Source of the DNA: Planctomycetota bacterium
Lineage (GTDB): Bacteria; Planctomycetota; Planctomycetia; Gemmatales; Gemmataceae
DNA length: 34,147 nt
Direction: 5' to 3'
Assembly (NCBI GenBank): GCA_016872595.1
Contig: VGZJ01000031.1
Coordinates: 1 to 34,147, forward strand
Position numbers and translations under genes: made by a program. How positions within the stretch are numbered: the first letter of the stretch is position 1; each line of letters opens with the position of its first letter. The notes beneath the pieces were generated by a model. It was not told where the DNA came from. It was given only the letters and a program-made list of their open reading frames with translations, and searched no databases. Shown here one piece after another: positions 24,537 through 31,693 of this stretch.

Positions 24537-25541
24537 ATGAAAGCCCCTAACCCGGATACGCTCAAGCTCCACAAGGACCACTCGCGCCAAGTGATGACGT
24601 TCTCCGTTGCGCGCGCGGAGGGGTCCGACACCGCGTACTTCGGCTGCTCGGACTTCAAGGTGTACGCGGGCGACCTCGCCGCCGCCAAGTTCGAGCCGAA
24701 GGAGCTGTTCGCGCACGAGAGCTACGTCACCGGCGTCGCGCTCGCGGGCACTACGCTCGTCAGCGGCGGGTACGACGGCAAGTTGACGTGGTTCGACACC
24801 GCCGGCAAGAAGGTGATCCGCACGCACGACGCGCACGCCAAGTGGATCCGCAAGGTGATCGCGTCGCCGGACGGGGCGCTAATCGCCAGCGTCGCGGACG
24901 ACATGGTGTGCAAGCTGTGGGACGCGAAGACCGGCAAGATCGTTCACGAGCTGCGCGGGCACAAGGAGAAGACGCCGAACGATTTCGGCTCGATGCTGTA
25001 CGCGGTGTGCTTCTCGAACGACGGCGCGCTGCTCGCCACCGGCGACAAGGTCGGGCACGTCGTCGTGTGGGACGCGAAGAGCGGCAAAGAACTCGGCACC
25101 TGCGAGGCCCCGGTGATGTACACGTGGGACAAGGTGCAGCGACTGCACTCCATCGGCGGCATCCGCTCGCTGGCGTTCTCGCCGGATGGCAAATTGCTCG
25201 CCGTCGGCGGCATGGGCAAGGTCGGCAACATCGACCACCTCGAAGGCAAGGCCCGCGTGGAGGTGTTCGACTGGAAGGCCGGGAAGCAGACGGCGGAGTT
25301 CCCCGGCGACAAGTTCAGCGGGCTGGTGAACCGGCTCGCGTGGGCACTGGACTCGTCGTGGCTGGTTGGGGCCGGCGGCGCGGGGGAAGGGTTCCTCGTG
25401 TTCTTCGACGTGAAGGCCAAGAAGACGCTGCGCCAAGAGAAGGTGATGACCCACGTTCACGACTTCGCGATCACCGCCGCCGCGGACCAGATCACCTGCG
25501 TCGGGCACAACCGCATCGTGACGTACAAGCTGGGTGCGTAA
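24537..25541 (+). CDS. WD40 repeat protein
   Basis: A 334-residue beta-propeller with about six to seven WD40-like blades, for example VTGVALAGTTLVSGGYDGKLTWFD, then ASVADDMVCKLWDAKTGK, LATGDKVGHVVVWDAKSGK and IRSLAFSPDGKLLAVGG. No signal peptide is seen with the ATG at 24537. An in-frame GTG at 24462 exists, but it would translate the repeat hairpin, so I do not favour it. WD40 proteins commonly accompany DUF1549/DUF1501 pairs in planctomycetes and may bind them or sense their products. A strong terminator follows. Confidence 0.88.
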   Translation: MKAPNPDTLKLHKDHSRQVMTFSVARAEGSDTAYFGCSDFKVYAGDLAAAKFEPKELFAHESYVTGVALAGTTLVSGGYDGKLTWFDTAGKKVIRTHDAHAKWIRKVIASPDGALIASVADDMVCKLWDAKTGKIVHELRGHKEKTPNDFGSMLYAVCFSNDGALLATGDKVGHVVVWDAKSGKELGTCEAPVMYTWDKVQRLHSIGGIRSLAFSPDGKLLAVGGMGKVGNIDHLEGKARVEVFDWKAGKQTAEFPGDKFSGLVNRLAWALDSSWLVGAGGAGEGFLVFFDVKAKKTLRQEKVMTHVHDFAITAAADQITCVGHNRIVTYKLGA

Positions 25542-25563
25542 CCCGCCGGCGAAGAGCACCTGT

Positions 25564-25597
25564 CGCGCGCCACCGGATTCGGTGGCGCGCGGTTTTT
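25564..25597 (+). terminator. Strong intrinsic terminator
   Basis: Perfect 12-bp stem 25564-25575 / 25580-25591 with loop GATT, then G and TTTTT. It ends the DUF1549-DUF1501-WD40 transcription. Confidence 0.93.
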
Positions 25598-25609
25598 GCG
25601 CCCCGGCCC

Positions 25610-25638
25610 TTGACGCGACTTGGCAATCCGTATACTAT
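25610..25638 (+). promoter_or_regulatory. Good sigma-70 promoter with no evident gene
   Basis: TTGACG (25610-25615), 17-base spacer, TACTAT (25633-25638); TATACT at 25631 with a 15-base spacer is an alternative -10. It starts 12 bases after the terminator T-run and points right. Confidence 0.6.
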
Positions 25639-25644
25639 TGTGAA

Positions 25645-25867
25645 CGGGTGTGCGGTTCGCGAGTGCGCGCCGGAACTGCCGCGCGCCGCGCGGCACCGAC
25701 GAAGACAGGGGACATTCTGATATGCGCCAGTTGTACCAGAGTGATCCGTTTTGCAACTCGCGCGACGAGAGGACGGGCGTCGTGCAACCTCGGAGTCGTC
25801 CGCCGCTCCGCGGCGGGGCTGCGGCGCGTTGTGCAACCGATTGTGATTTCGTGCCGCTTCCGGCGCA
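25645..25867 (+). other. Possible short transcript, no convincing gene
   Basis: About 220 bases lie between the promoter and the end of the minus-strand TIGR02996 gene. They hold a GC-rich hairpin around 25675-25695 (GCCGCGCG/CGCGCGGC-type), AGGGG followed by ATG 25722, and three TGCAAC words (near 25753, 25783 and 25834). The frame from 25722 stays open to 26051 (109 residues), but its second half lies antisense to the TIGR02996 gene and its composition looks like a shadow. A small RNA, or a 5' remnant of a lost gene, are both possible. Confidence 0.3.
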
Positions 25868-26254
25868 TCAGGTCGGGGTGAGCAGATCGGCGCGGCGCGC
25901 GGCGGGGAGCCGCGCGAACCCGGCGGCGGCGTCGTCGAGCGCCTCGTGGAGCGTCGTGCGCTCGTGGGCCACGTCGTTCTCGTTCTTGGGCATGCAGTCG
26001 TACCAATCATCAGGCACGGTCGCGGTGCGGATGTCGTCGGTCGGGTCGTAGTTCTTGGCCCAGCGCGAGTTGAGCCACACCCACGGGCCGCGCCCGCCCC
26101 ACAGGGCCGGCGCGCGGCGCAGCAGACCCATCGCGCGGTAACCCTCCGCGCGCGGGTCGCCGCGCTCCTCCAACCAGTCGGCGAACACCAGCCGCGTGTG
26201 CCAGTCCGATGGCTCCGCGGCCAGCGCGCGTTGGAAGTCGGCTTCGGTCGTCAT
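25868..26254 (-). CDS. TIGR02996-domain protein
   Basis: A 128-residue protein whose N-terminal half matches the TIGR02996 'repeat-companion' domain: FQRALAAEPSDWHTRLVFADWLEERGDPRAEGYR. This domain of unknown function is largely confined to planctomycetes and related bacteria, often beside leucine-rich or other repeat proteins. The C-terminal part (WVWLNSRWAKNYDPTDDIR and a helical end) is unassigned. The ATG is 4 bases after the stop of the thioredoxin-like gene on the same strand, so the two are very probably co-transcribed and translationally coupled. Confidence 0.85.
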   Translation of the reverse strand: MTTEADFQRALAAEPSDWHTRLVFADWLEERGDPRAEGYRAMGLLRRAPALWGGRGPWVWLNSRWAKNYDPTDDIRTATVPDDWYDCMPKNENDVAHERTTLHEALDDAAAGFARLPAARRADLLTPT

Positions 26255-26258
26255 CGGG

Positions 26259-28046
26259 TCAGCGGCCGGCGGGCACGTCGAACTGCGCCGCCTGCACGAT
26301 CTCCTTCGTCTTGTCGTTCTGCACGAGCGCGATCACCTTCAGGTCTTTCATCTCCATCGGCCGGTCGGCCTTCGGGAACGGGCGGGTCGCGGCGTAGTCG
26401 TCGAGGTACTTCGTCAGCGCCTTGCGCACGTCGCCGAGGTCGGCGCTGGCGGCGTGCTTGAAGGTCTTGTCCTTGACGGCGACGCCGTCCGCGCCGCCGG
26501 GCATCGCGCGCACCACGTGGTGGTGGAACCGGACGCGGTTGCTGCCGACGTAGCGCACGTTCTCTTCGACGACGAGGACGCGCAACTTGAGGTCCTCGCC
26601 GTCCGCGCCGGTCACCTCGAGGCCGATGTCGAGCTTGTCGCCGGCACGCGCGACCTTGCCGCTCACCTTCACGTCGGTCGTCTTTTCGAGGATCGGGTCG
26701 ATGACCTCGGCGTACTGCTTGAACTTGGCCTCGGACGCGCCCATCGCGCCGCCGCCGGACGCGGCGCGGGTGCCGTTGAAGAACGAACTCGGCGCGCTGG
26801 TGATGCCGTAGTACCGGCCGCGCGCGACGGTGTCGGGGTTGGTGAGCGGGTCCGGGCCGGGGATGTGGACGTGGTACTGGATCAGCACGAGCTCGCTCGG
26901 CTTGTAGGCCTTCAGCAGCCCGTCGAAGGCGACGTCGGCGGCGACGCACGGCGGGCACTGCGCGCCGGTGAACAGTTCGAGCACCGCGACCGTGTTCGCG
27001 CCGTTGGTCTTGCGGCCCGCGAACGCGGTCGGCTTGAACGGGGGCACGGCCTTGAGGTAGTCGGCGTCGAGGACCGATTCGAGCTTGGCGAGTTCGGCGC
27101 TCACCGCCTTCGCCGCGTCCGCTTTGCCGGCTTTCGCCAGCGCGTTCTGGTACGCGGTCAGCACGGTGACGCGCGCCCCGGCGGGGTCGTCGGGGCTCAG
27201 CTTCTTCGCGCTCGGCTCGACGGCCACGAGCGCGGCCGCTTCGAGACCGGCCCTCACCAGTTCGTCGGCGACCGGGGCGAGGGCCACGCCCCCGAACACC
27301 GGGCCGTAGGGGTCGGCGTGCTTCTGGGCGACCTTCACGAGGCTCTGGGCCTCCTCCGCGGTCATCTTGAGCACGGTCGCGTTGCGGAGCAGGCCGACCG
27401 CGGCGTCGTACGCGGCGGGGAAGTGCGGGTGCTTCTCGACCACTTCGCGGTACAGGCCCGGCACCTTCTCGTCGGCCTCTTTGCGCGCCGCCGTCAGGTC
27501 CTTGATCAGTTCCGCGCGCTTGGTCGCGTCCTTCTCGAGTTGAACCTTGTTTTGCGCCAGTAGCACCTTCGTGTTGAACTGCGCGGCCTTCGCCATCGGC
27601 TCGACGAGCGGGTGGCGCGTGACCAGCTCGTCCTTCTCGAGCGCGTCCTTCGTGGTGGCGACGAGCTTCGCGCGGGTGCGGGCGGTGTCGGTGCCGATGC
27701 TCCCGGCGACGAGCTTCGCGTCGGTGCCGCGGACGCCGACGAACGCGATCTCGCTCGTCAAGGTCTGCTTGCCGACGGTGCGGGTCTGCTTCACCGTGAG
27801 GACCACGCGGGTATCGGTCACGCGGAAGTCGGTGACTTTGGCCTGCACGTTCTCCGGCGCGAAGGCGACGCTCGCGGTCGGCTTGCCGTCCTTCGTTTCG
27901 ACCTTCACGACGCACACGGTCGAATCCGCGGCGGCGGTGCTGGTGACGAGTTGCCAGTTGCCCGACAGGTCGTCGGCGGCTCGGGTGGGGGTGATGAGCG
28001 CGGCCAGCACGAGGCCGGCGAGCGCGAACGGGACGCGGCGCAGCAT
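26259..28046 (-). CDS. Large secreted thioredoxin-like protein
   Basis: A 595-residue exported protein with a signal peptide (1-23, ending TRAAD). Residues about 25-130 form a beta-rich domain, about 130-330 are helical, and about 345-455 form a thioredoxin-like domain with FTGAQCPPCVAADVAF, in which Cys364 and Cys367 make a CxxC (CPPC) redox site, followed by a cis-Pro-like segment ITSAPSSFFNG. The C-terminal 130 residues form another beta domain (KVSGKVARAGDKLDIGLEV, LKLRVLVVEENV). Likely a periplasmic thiol-disulfide oxidoreductase or reductant carrier; the target is unknown. It is followed by the TIGR02996 gene with a 4-base gap, and preceded by the cysteine desulfurase-like gene about 90 bases upstream on the same strand. 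Confidence 0.82.
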   Translation of the reverse strand: MLRRVPFALAGLVLAALITPTRAADDLSGNWQLVTSTAAADSTVCVVKVETKDGKPTASVAFAPENVQAKVTDFRVTDTRVVLTVKQTRTVGKQTLTSEIAFVGVRGTDAKLVAGSIGTDTARTRAKLVATTKDALEKDELVTRHPLVEPMAKAAQFNTKVLLAQNKVQLEKDATKRAELIKDLTAARKEADEKVPGLYREVVEKHPHFPAAYDAAVGLLRNATVLKMTAEEAQSLVKVAQKHADPYGPVFGGVALAPVADELVRAGLEAAALVAVEPSAKKLSPDDPAGARVTVLTAYQNALAKAGKADAAKAVSAELAKLESVLDADYLKAVPPFKPTAFAGRKTNGANTVAVLELFTGAQCPPCVAADVAFDGLLKAYKPSELVLIQYHVHIPGPDPLTNPDTVARGRYYGITSAPSSFFNGTRAASGGGAMGASEAKFKQYAEVIDPILEKTTDVKVSGKVARAGDKLDIGLEVTGADGEDLKLRVLVVEENVRYVGSNRVRFHHHVVRAMPGGADGVAVKDKTFKHAASADLGDVRKALTKYLDDYAATRPFPKADRPMEMKDLKVIALVQNDKTKEIVQAAQFDVPAGR

Positions 28047-28139
28047 GAGGGAACCCTCGCGTGTGGCCCCGCCGCGACGAGAGAGGAGCGCGGCGGGGTG
28101 CCGATAGTGTAGGCAACTCGCGCCGCGCGGTTCCGATTC

Positions 28140-29282
28140 TTACACGCTGGTGATCTGCTTGAGTGCGTCGATGAGGTGATCGATGTCGGCTTCGGTATTG
28201 AACGGGCCGGGGCTGACGCGCAGCAGACCGTCCGGGGCCGTGCCGCGCGCCTTGTGGACGTAGGGCGCGCAGTGCAGGCCGGGCCGCACGGCGATGTCGA
28301 ACGACTGGTCGAGGATGGCGGCGAGGTCCGGCGCGGGCAGCGCCTCGCAGCGGAAGCTGAGCGTTCCGACGCGCCGGGCGTTGTCGGCGTGACCGAAGAA
28401 CTCGAAGCCCGGCAGCTCCGCGAGCGCGCCGCGCAGCCGGTCGCACAGTTCCAGTTCGTGCTTCAAGATGCTCGCGACACCGCGCTCTTCGACGAAGTCG
28501 AGGCCGGCGACGAGGCCGACGACGCCGAGCACGTTGGGGGTGCCGCCTTCGAGGTGGTGCGGGAAGTCGGCGGGTTGGGTGGGCGTGAGCGAGTCGCCGC
28601 CGGTGCCGCCCTCGCGCCACGGGCGCACGGTCGCGCGCGGGCCGACGTACAGCGCCCCGGTCCCGGTCGGGCCGAACAGCGACTTGTGCCCCGGCAGCGC
28701 GAGCAGGTCGATGCACGCCGCTTGCACGTCGATGGGCAGCACACCGGCGGTCTGCGCGGCGTCCACGAGGAACAGCAGGTCGCGCGCGCGCACGATCCGG
28801 CCGATCTCCGCGACCGGCTGCACGGTGCCGAGCACGTTGCTGGCGTGCGTGAGCGCGACCAGTTTGGTCTTCGGGGTGAGCGCGGCGCGGACGGCGTCGG
28901 GATCGATGGTGCCGCCGGCGTCGGCCGCGACGCGCGTGAGTGTGATGCGCCCGGCTTCGGCGAGCGCCACGAGCGGGCGCGACACGCTGTTGTGTTCGAG
29001 GTCCGACGTGACGACGTGGTCGCCGTCGTTGAGCGCGCCCTTGAACGCCATGTTGAGGGCGTCGGTGCAGTTGAGCGTGAACGCCCAGCGGTCCGGGTTG
29101 CGGCCGTTGAAGAACCGGTTGAGGCGGTGCCGCGCGTCGGCGAGCGCGTGTTCGGAGGCCAGCGCCATGCGGTGCCCGGAGCGCCCGGGGTTGGCGAGGT
29201 CGTGGCGCGCGAAGCGGTCCATCGTGGCGTACACGCCTTCCGGCTTGGGGAAGCTGGTCGCCGCGTTATCGAGGTAGGTCAC
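28140..29282 (-). CDS. Cysteine desulfurase-like class V aminotransferase
   Basis: A 380-residue PLP enzyme of the NifS/SufS/CsdA group. It has DNAATSFPKP at the N-terminus, DLEHNSV with His97, the PLP-ring Asp174 (FLVDAAQTAG), the Schiff-base Lys200 (LPGHKSLFGPTGTG) and Cys338 in RPGLHCAPYVH, the position of the persulfide-forming Cys. It should take sulfur from cysteine, giving alanine and an enzyme persulfide. The GTG start overlaps the stop of the Uma2-fold gene by 4 bases (29279-29282), so translation is coupled. Its place at the end of the ThiF/MoaD operon suggests it supplies the sulfur for the carrier thiocarboxylate. Confidence 0.9.
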   Translation of the reverse strand: MTYLDNAATSFPKPEGVYATMDRFARHDLANPGRSGHRMALASEHALADARHRLNRFFNGRNPDRWAFTLNCTDALNMAFKGALNDGDHVVTSDLEHNSVSRPLVALAEAGRITLTRVAADAGGTIDPDAVRAALTPKTKLVALTHASNVLGTVQPVAEIGRIVRARDLLFLVDAAQTAGVLPIDVQAACIDLLALPGHKSLFGPTGTGALYVGPRATVRPWREGGTGGDSLTPTQPADFPHHLEGGTPNVLGVVGLVAGLDFVEERGVASILKHELELCDRLRGALAELPGFEFFGHADNARRVGTLSFRCEALPAPDLAAILDQSFDIAVRPGLHCAPYVHKARGTAPDGLLRVSPGPFNTEADIDHLIDALKQITSV

Positions 29283-29884
29283 GGGAGCAGTTCCTTCACG
29301 GCGATCACACCGAGTTGCTTACCGGCAACTACGACCGGCAAGCTGTCGCTGGGGCCGTAGTCCGTGCGGGTCTTGTACGCCGGGGCCTTCCCGCCGCGCG
29401 GGTCCGTGTACACTTCGACGCGATTCTCGCTCACGTTCACGATCCAGTACTGCGGCACCTTTGCCTCGGCGTACAGTTCCTGTTTCGTGCCACGGTCGTA
29501 GCCGAGCGACGAGTCGGACACTTCGACCACGAGCACCAAGTCTTTCGGGCCGGGGTGCAGGTCGGCGTACCGCACGTCCGGGCCGCGCGCGGCGAAGAAG
29601 TATGGTTGCGGCTGACTGTCGGAAAGCGTGATCGGGTCGTTCGACCCGAACACCCATTCCGGCGGGGAGAACAGCGGCATCAGGTTGCGCGCCACGCGGC
29701 GCGAAACGGACGAGTGCGGCGGGTTGGGCGGCATGATGGTAACGATCCGACCGCGAATGAGTTCGCAGCGATCCTCTTCGCGGAGGATGCCGGTCGCGAT
29801 CATACGGTGGTAGTCCGCGACGCTGAACAACCGGCTCGGCGGTTCTTCGCTCGGCGGGGGTGTCAAAGCAATTGCGGTTGTCAT
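29279..29884 (-). CDS. Uma2-family (DUF820) PD-(D/E)XK-fold protein
   Basis: A 201-residue member of the Uma2 family, which has a restriction-endonuclease-like fold and is expanded in cyanobacteria and planctomycetes; the function is unknown. The sequence shows FSVADYHRMIATGIL, CELIRGRIVTIMPP, ARGPDVRYADL (Asp of the core), LVLVVEVSDSSLGYDRG (Glu) and TKQELYAEAKVPQYWIVN (Lys), in the usual order. The frame is open upstream to 30232, but GGAG precedes ATG 29882-29884 and homology begins there. It lies between the E1-like gene (35-base gap) and the desulfurase gene (4-base overlap), so it is transcribed with a sulfur-transfer set to which it has no obvious biochemical link. Confidence 0.88.
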   Translation of the reverse strand: MTTAIALTPPPSEEPPSRLFSVADYHRMIATGILREEDRCELIRGRIVTIMPPNPPHSSVSRRVARNLMPLFSPPEWVFGSNDPITLSDSQPQPYFFAARGPDVRYADLHPGPKDLVLVVEVSDSSLGYDRGTKQELYAEAKVPQYWIVNVSENRVEVYTDPRGGKAPAYKTRTDYGPSDSLPVVVAGKQLGVIAVKELLP

Positions 29885-29919
29885 GAGTGGCTCCGTGCGG
29901 GTTGTTCCATCATACCGCG

Positions 29920-30975
29920 TCAGTGCCCGACGTACTTGGCGTACAGCGTGCGGGCCTTGTCCGGTTGGTCGGTGCCCTTGATGATCGCGCGGCCGTCCTC
30001 GAACACCGTGAACTCGTACGGGTCGCCGTTCTCCACCAACTGGAACTTCAGCAGGAACTTGTTGTAGCTCACTTCGCCCGACTGCTTCAGGACGGAGGCG
30101 AGGTACGCGAAGTCGAGTTTGCCCTTCGCGCGCTGGCTCACTTGCACCGCGTTTCGGCCGCACAACGAGGTGGTTTGCGTGCCGTGCGCGCCGTCGAGCC
30201 ACTCGAAGTTGCGCTTCGCGCAGCACGGACACTGCCCCTTGCGCCCGGCGAGCGGGGCCACCTTAACGCGGCGGTTGGTGTTCTCCCACACGTCCAGAAT
30301 CAGCAGTTCCTTGTTCACCGCGGCCTTGTTGCCGGAGAGCAGCTTGAGCGCTTCGGTGGCCTGATAGCTGGCAACGATGTTGACCGCGGGGGCGAGCACG
30401 CCGGCCGTTTCGCAGGTGCCCGTTTCGCCGGGCGCGGGCGCGGCCTCGAACACGCACCGCAGGCACGGGGTCTCGCCGGGGATGATCGTCATGGTCATGC
30501 CCTGACTGCCGACCGCGCCGCCGTATACCCACGGCTTGTTGTGCTTGAACGCTACGTCGTTGATGAGGTAGCGGATCTCGAAGTTGTCGCTGCCGTCGAG
30601 GATCAGGTCCGCGCCGGCGCAGAAGTCTTCGATGTTGGTGCGGTTGATGTCCGCGACGACCGGCTCGATTGTCACCGACGAGTTGATCTGCCGCAGTTTC
30701 ACCGCCGCGGCCTCGGCCTTCGGCAGGTTGTTCGTCACGTCCGACTCGTCGAACAGCACCTGCCGTTGGAGGTTCGACGGCTCGACGAAGTCGCGGTCGA
30801 CGACGCGCACGAAGCCGACGCCGGCGCGTACGAGCACGTTCGCGAGCACTGTGCCGAGCGCGCCGCACCCGCAGAGCGTGACGCGCGAGGCGAGCAACTT
30901 CTCTTGCCCGGCCTTGCCCATGCCGGGGAACCGCATCTGGCGGGAGTAGCGTTCGAGCGGGTTGGTGTCTGTCAT
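29920..30975 (-). CDS. ThiF/MoeB/HesA-type E1-like adenylyltransferase
   Basis: A 351-residue E1-like enzyme that adenylates the C-terminal Gly of a ubiquitin-fold sulfur carrier. ERYSRQMRFPGMG at the N-terminus, nucleotide loop GCGALG (36-41), VVDRDFVEPSNLQRQ (58-72), Asp130 in DGSDNFEIRYLIND, Cys188 in GTCETAGVLAP (the sulfur-transfer or thioester Cys position), and zinc ligands Cys171/Cys174 and Cys249/Cys252 are all present. The C-terminal 75 residues (LCGRNAVQVSQRAKG to YAKYVGH) form a small extra domain, not a rhodanese; it may bind the carrier. ATG 30975 lacks a strong ribosome-binding site. The natural partner is the MoaD-type protein encoded 700 bases upstream. Confidence 0.93.
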   Translation of the reverse strand: MTDTNPLERYSRQMRFPGMGKAGQEKLLASRVTLCGCGALGTVLANVLVRAGVGFVRVVDRDFVEPSNLQRQVLFDESDVTNNLPKAEAAAVKLRQINSSVTIEPVVADINRTNIEDFCAGADLILDGSDNFEIRYLINDVAFKHNKPWVYGGAVGSQGMTMTIIPGETPCLRCVFEAAPAPGETGTCETAGVLAPAVNIVASYQATEALKLLSGNKAAVNKELLILDVWENTNRRVKVAPLAGRKGQCPCCAKRNFEWLDGAHGTQTTSLCGRNAVQVSQRAKGKLDFAYLASVLKQSGEVSYNKFLLKFQLVENGDPYEFTVFEDGRAIIKGTDQPDKARTLYAKYVGH

Positions 30976-30981
30976 GGTGTT

Positions 30982-31072
30982 GGCGAGCGGGGGGCGTAAG
31001 CCCCCTGTTCGATGTGAGTGCGTGATTGGGTCGCTCTGCAGAACAGGGGGGCTTACGCCCCCCCCGCTCGCC
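30982..31072. repeat. Inverted pair of the GGGGGCTTACGCC repeat family inside the operon
   Basis: Units at 30982-31010 and 31041-31072 are near-perfect reverse complements, each a copy of the recurrent spacer unit. The pair touches the stop codon of the small helical protein (31073-31075) and ends 7 bases before the E1 start, so it forms a large hairpin in the middle of the operon and may lower or separate expression of the distal genes. Confidence 0.9.
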
Positions 31073-31408
31073 TCAAGCGCCGATACCGTTCTCTTTCAGG
31101 AAGTCTTGCAGGAAGCGGACGTGCTGCTTGGGCCAGTCCTCGGACTTGGCGAACCCGACGAGGGTAATGAAGTCCTCGCGCACGCGGCGCAGTTCGGCCC
31201 CGTTCAGGCGCTGCATGTAGCCGACGAGATACTCCATCGCTTCGTCGGCCACGGCCGGGTTCAGCACGGTGGCTTCGGACCCTTCGAGGAAGACGTAGGC
31301 GTGTAGGGCCGCGAGCAGCAGCGGGTGAACGCCCAACTCTTCGGGGATCAGCGGGAACACCGCCGCCCCGTCCGGCGTCTCTTCGGGCTTCGTCGCGTCC
31401 TCTGGCAT
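31073..31408 (-). CDS. Small helical protein of the sulfur-carrier operon
   Basis: A 111-residue protein with no recognised family. After a charged N-terminus (MPEDATKPEETPDGA) come helices: PEELGVHPLLLAALHAYVFLEG, VADEAMEYLVGYMQRLNG, and LRRVREDFITLVGFAKSEDW, ending HVRFLQDFLKENGIGA. It has no Cys, signal peptide or membrane segment. Its ATG directly follows the stop of the carrier-like gene (TGA then ATG, no gap), which strongly suggests coupled translation and a role with the carrier proteins, perhaps as an adaptor. That role is inference. Confidence 0.8.
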   Translation of the reverse strand: MPEDATKPEETPDGAAVFPLIPEELGVHPLLLAALHAYVFLEGSEATVLNPAVADEAMEYLVGYMQRLNGAELRRVREDFITLVGFAKSEDWPKQHVRFLQDFLKENGIGA

Positions 31409-31690
31409 TCAGCACCCGATAGCATTGACCAACAGAACTCGTTCATCTTCTCCGAGTACCAACTCCGGCGTGTAGCGGAGGTCCTCGCCGTCCACATCAC
31501 GATACAGATTGAACCAGTCTGCCCGGGGTTGCCCATCCACTTGTCGAAACCGCGTGTACAGCGATGGGTGCAGTTGCAACAACTCCTGAAGGAGCGCGGG
31601 CAGAACCCGGTTGAACACGCGACACTCAATGCTGCCCGGCGAGTTGCTCGTCGGGTCAACGAAGCACGTCGGTATCACCACGACGGGCAT
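31409..31690 (-). CDS. MoaD/ThiS-like protein ending in Ile-Gly-Cys
   Basis: A 93-residue protein that lines up by eye along its whole length with the MoaD-type protein encoded just before it: VVVIPTCFVDPT against IKVQIPTPMRDQ, LLQELLQLHPSLYTRF against ALDDLLRQHPGLTAKL, and FNLYRDVDGEDLRY against INVFLNDEDIRY, then a final strand LGEDERVLLVNAIGC. I therefore read it as a diverged beta-grasp (ubiquitin-fold) paralogue. It lacks the C-terminal Gly-Gly needed for adenylation and ends in Ile-Gly-Cys. It may be a non-conjugating partner, a regulator, or a carrier using the terminal Cys. Only 3 bases separate it from the MoaD stop. Confidence 0.7.
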   Translation of the reverse strand: MPVVVIPTCFVDPTSNSPGSIECRVFNRVLPALLQELLQLHPSLYTRFRQVDGQPRADWFNLYRDVDGEDLRYTPELVLGEDERVLLVNAIGC

Positions 31691-31693
31691 TGC

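Noticed and set aside
25700-25722. Possible insertion-sequence end (GGGGACATT-type) before ATG 25722
   Set aside because: No matching inverted copy, target duplication or transposase gene is visible in the window.
25722-26051. 109-codon plus-strand frame after the orphan promoter
   Set aside because: More than half overlaps the well-supported TIGR02996 gene on the other strand, and the protein is a Ser/Arg/Ala-rich shadow with no recognisable motif. It is not listed as a gene.
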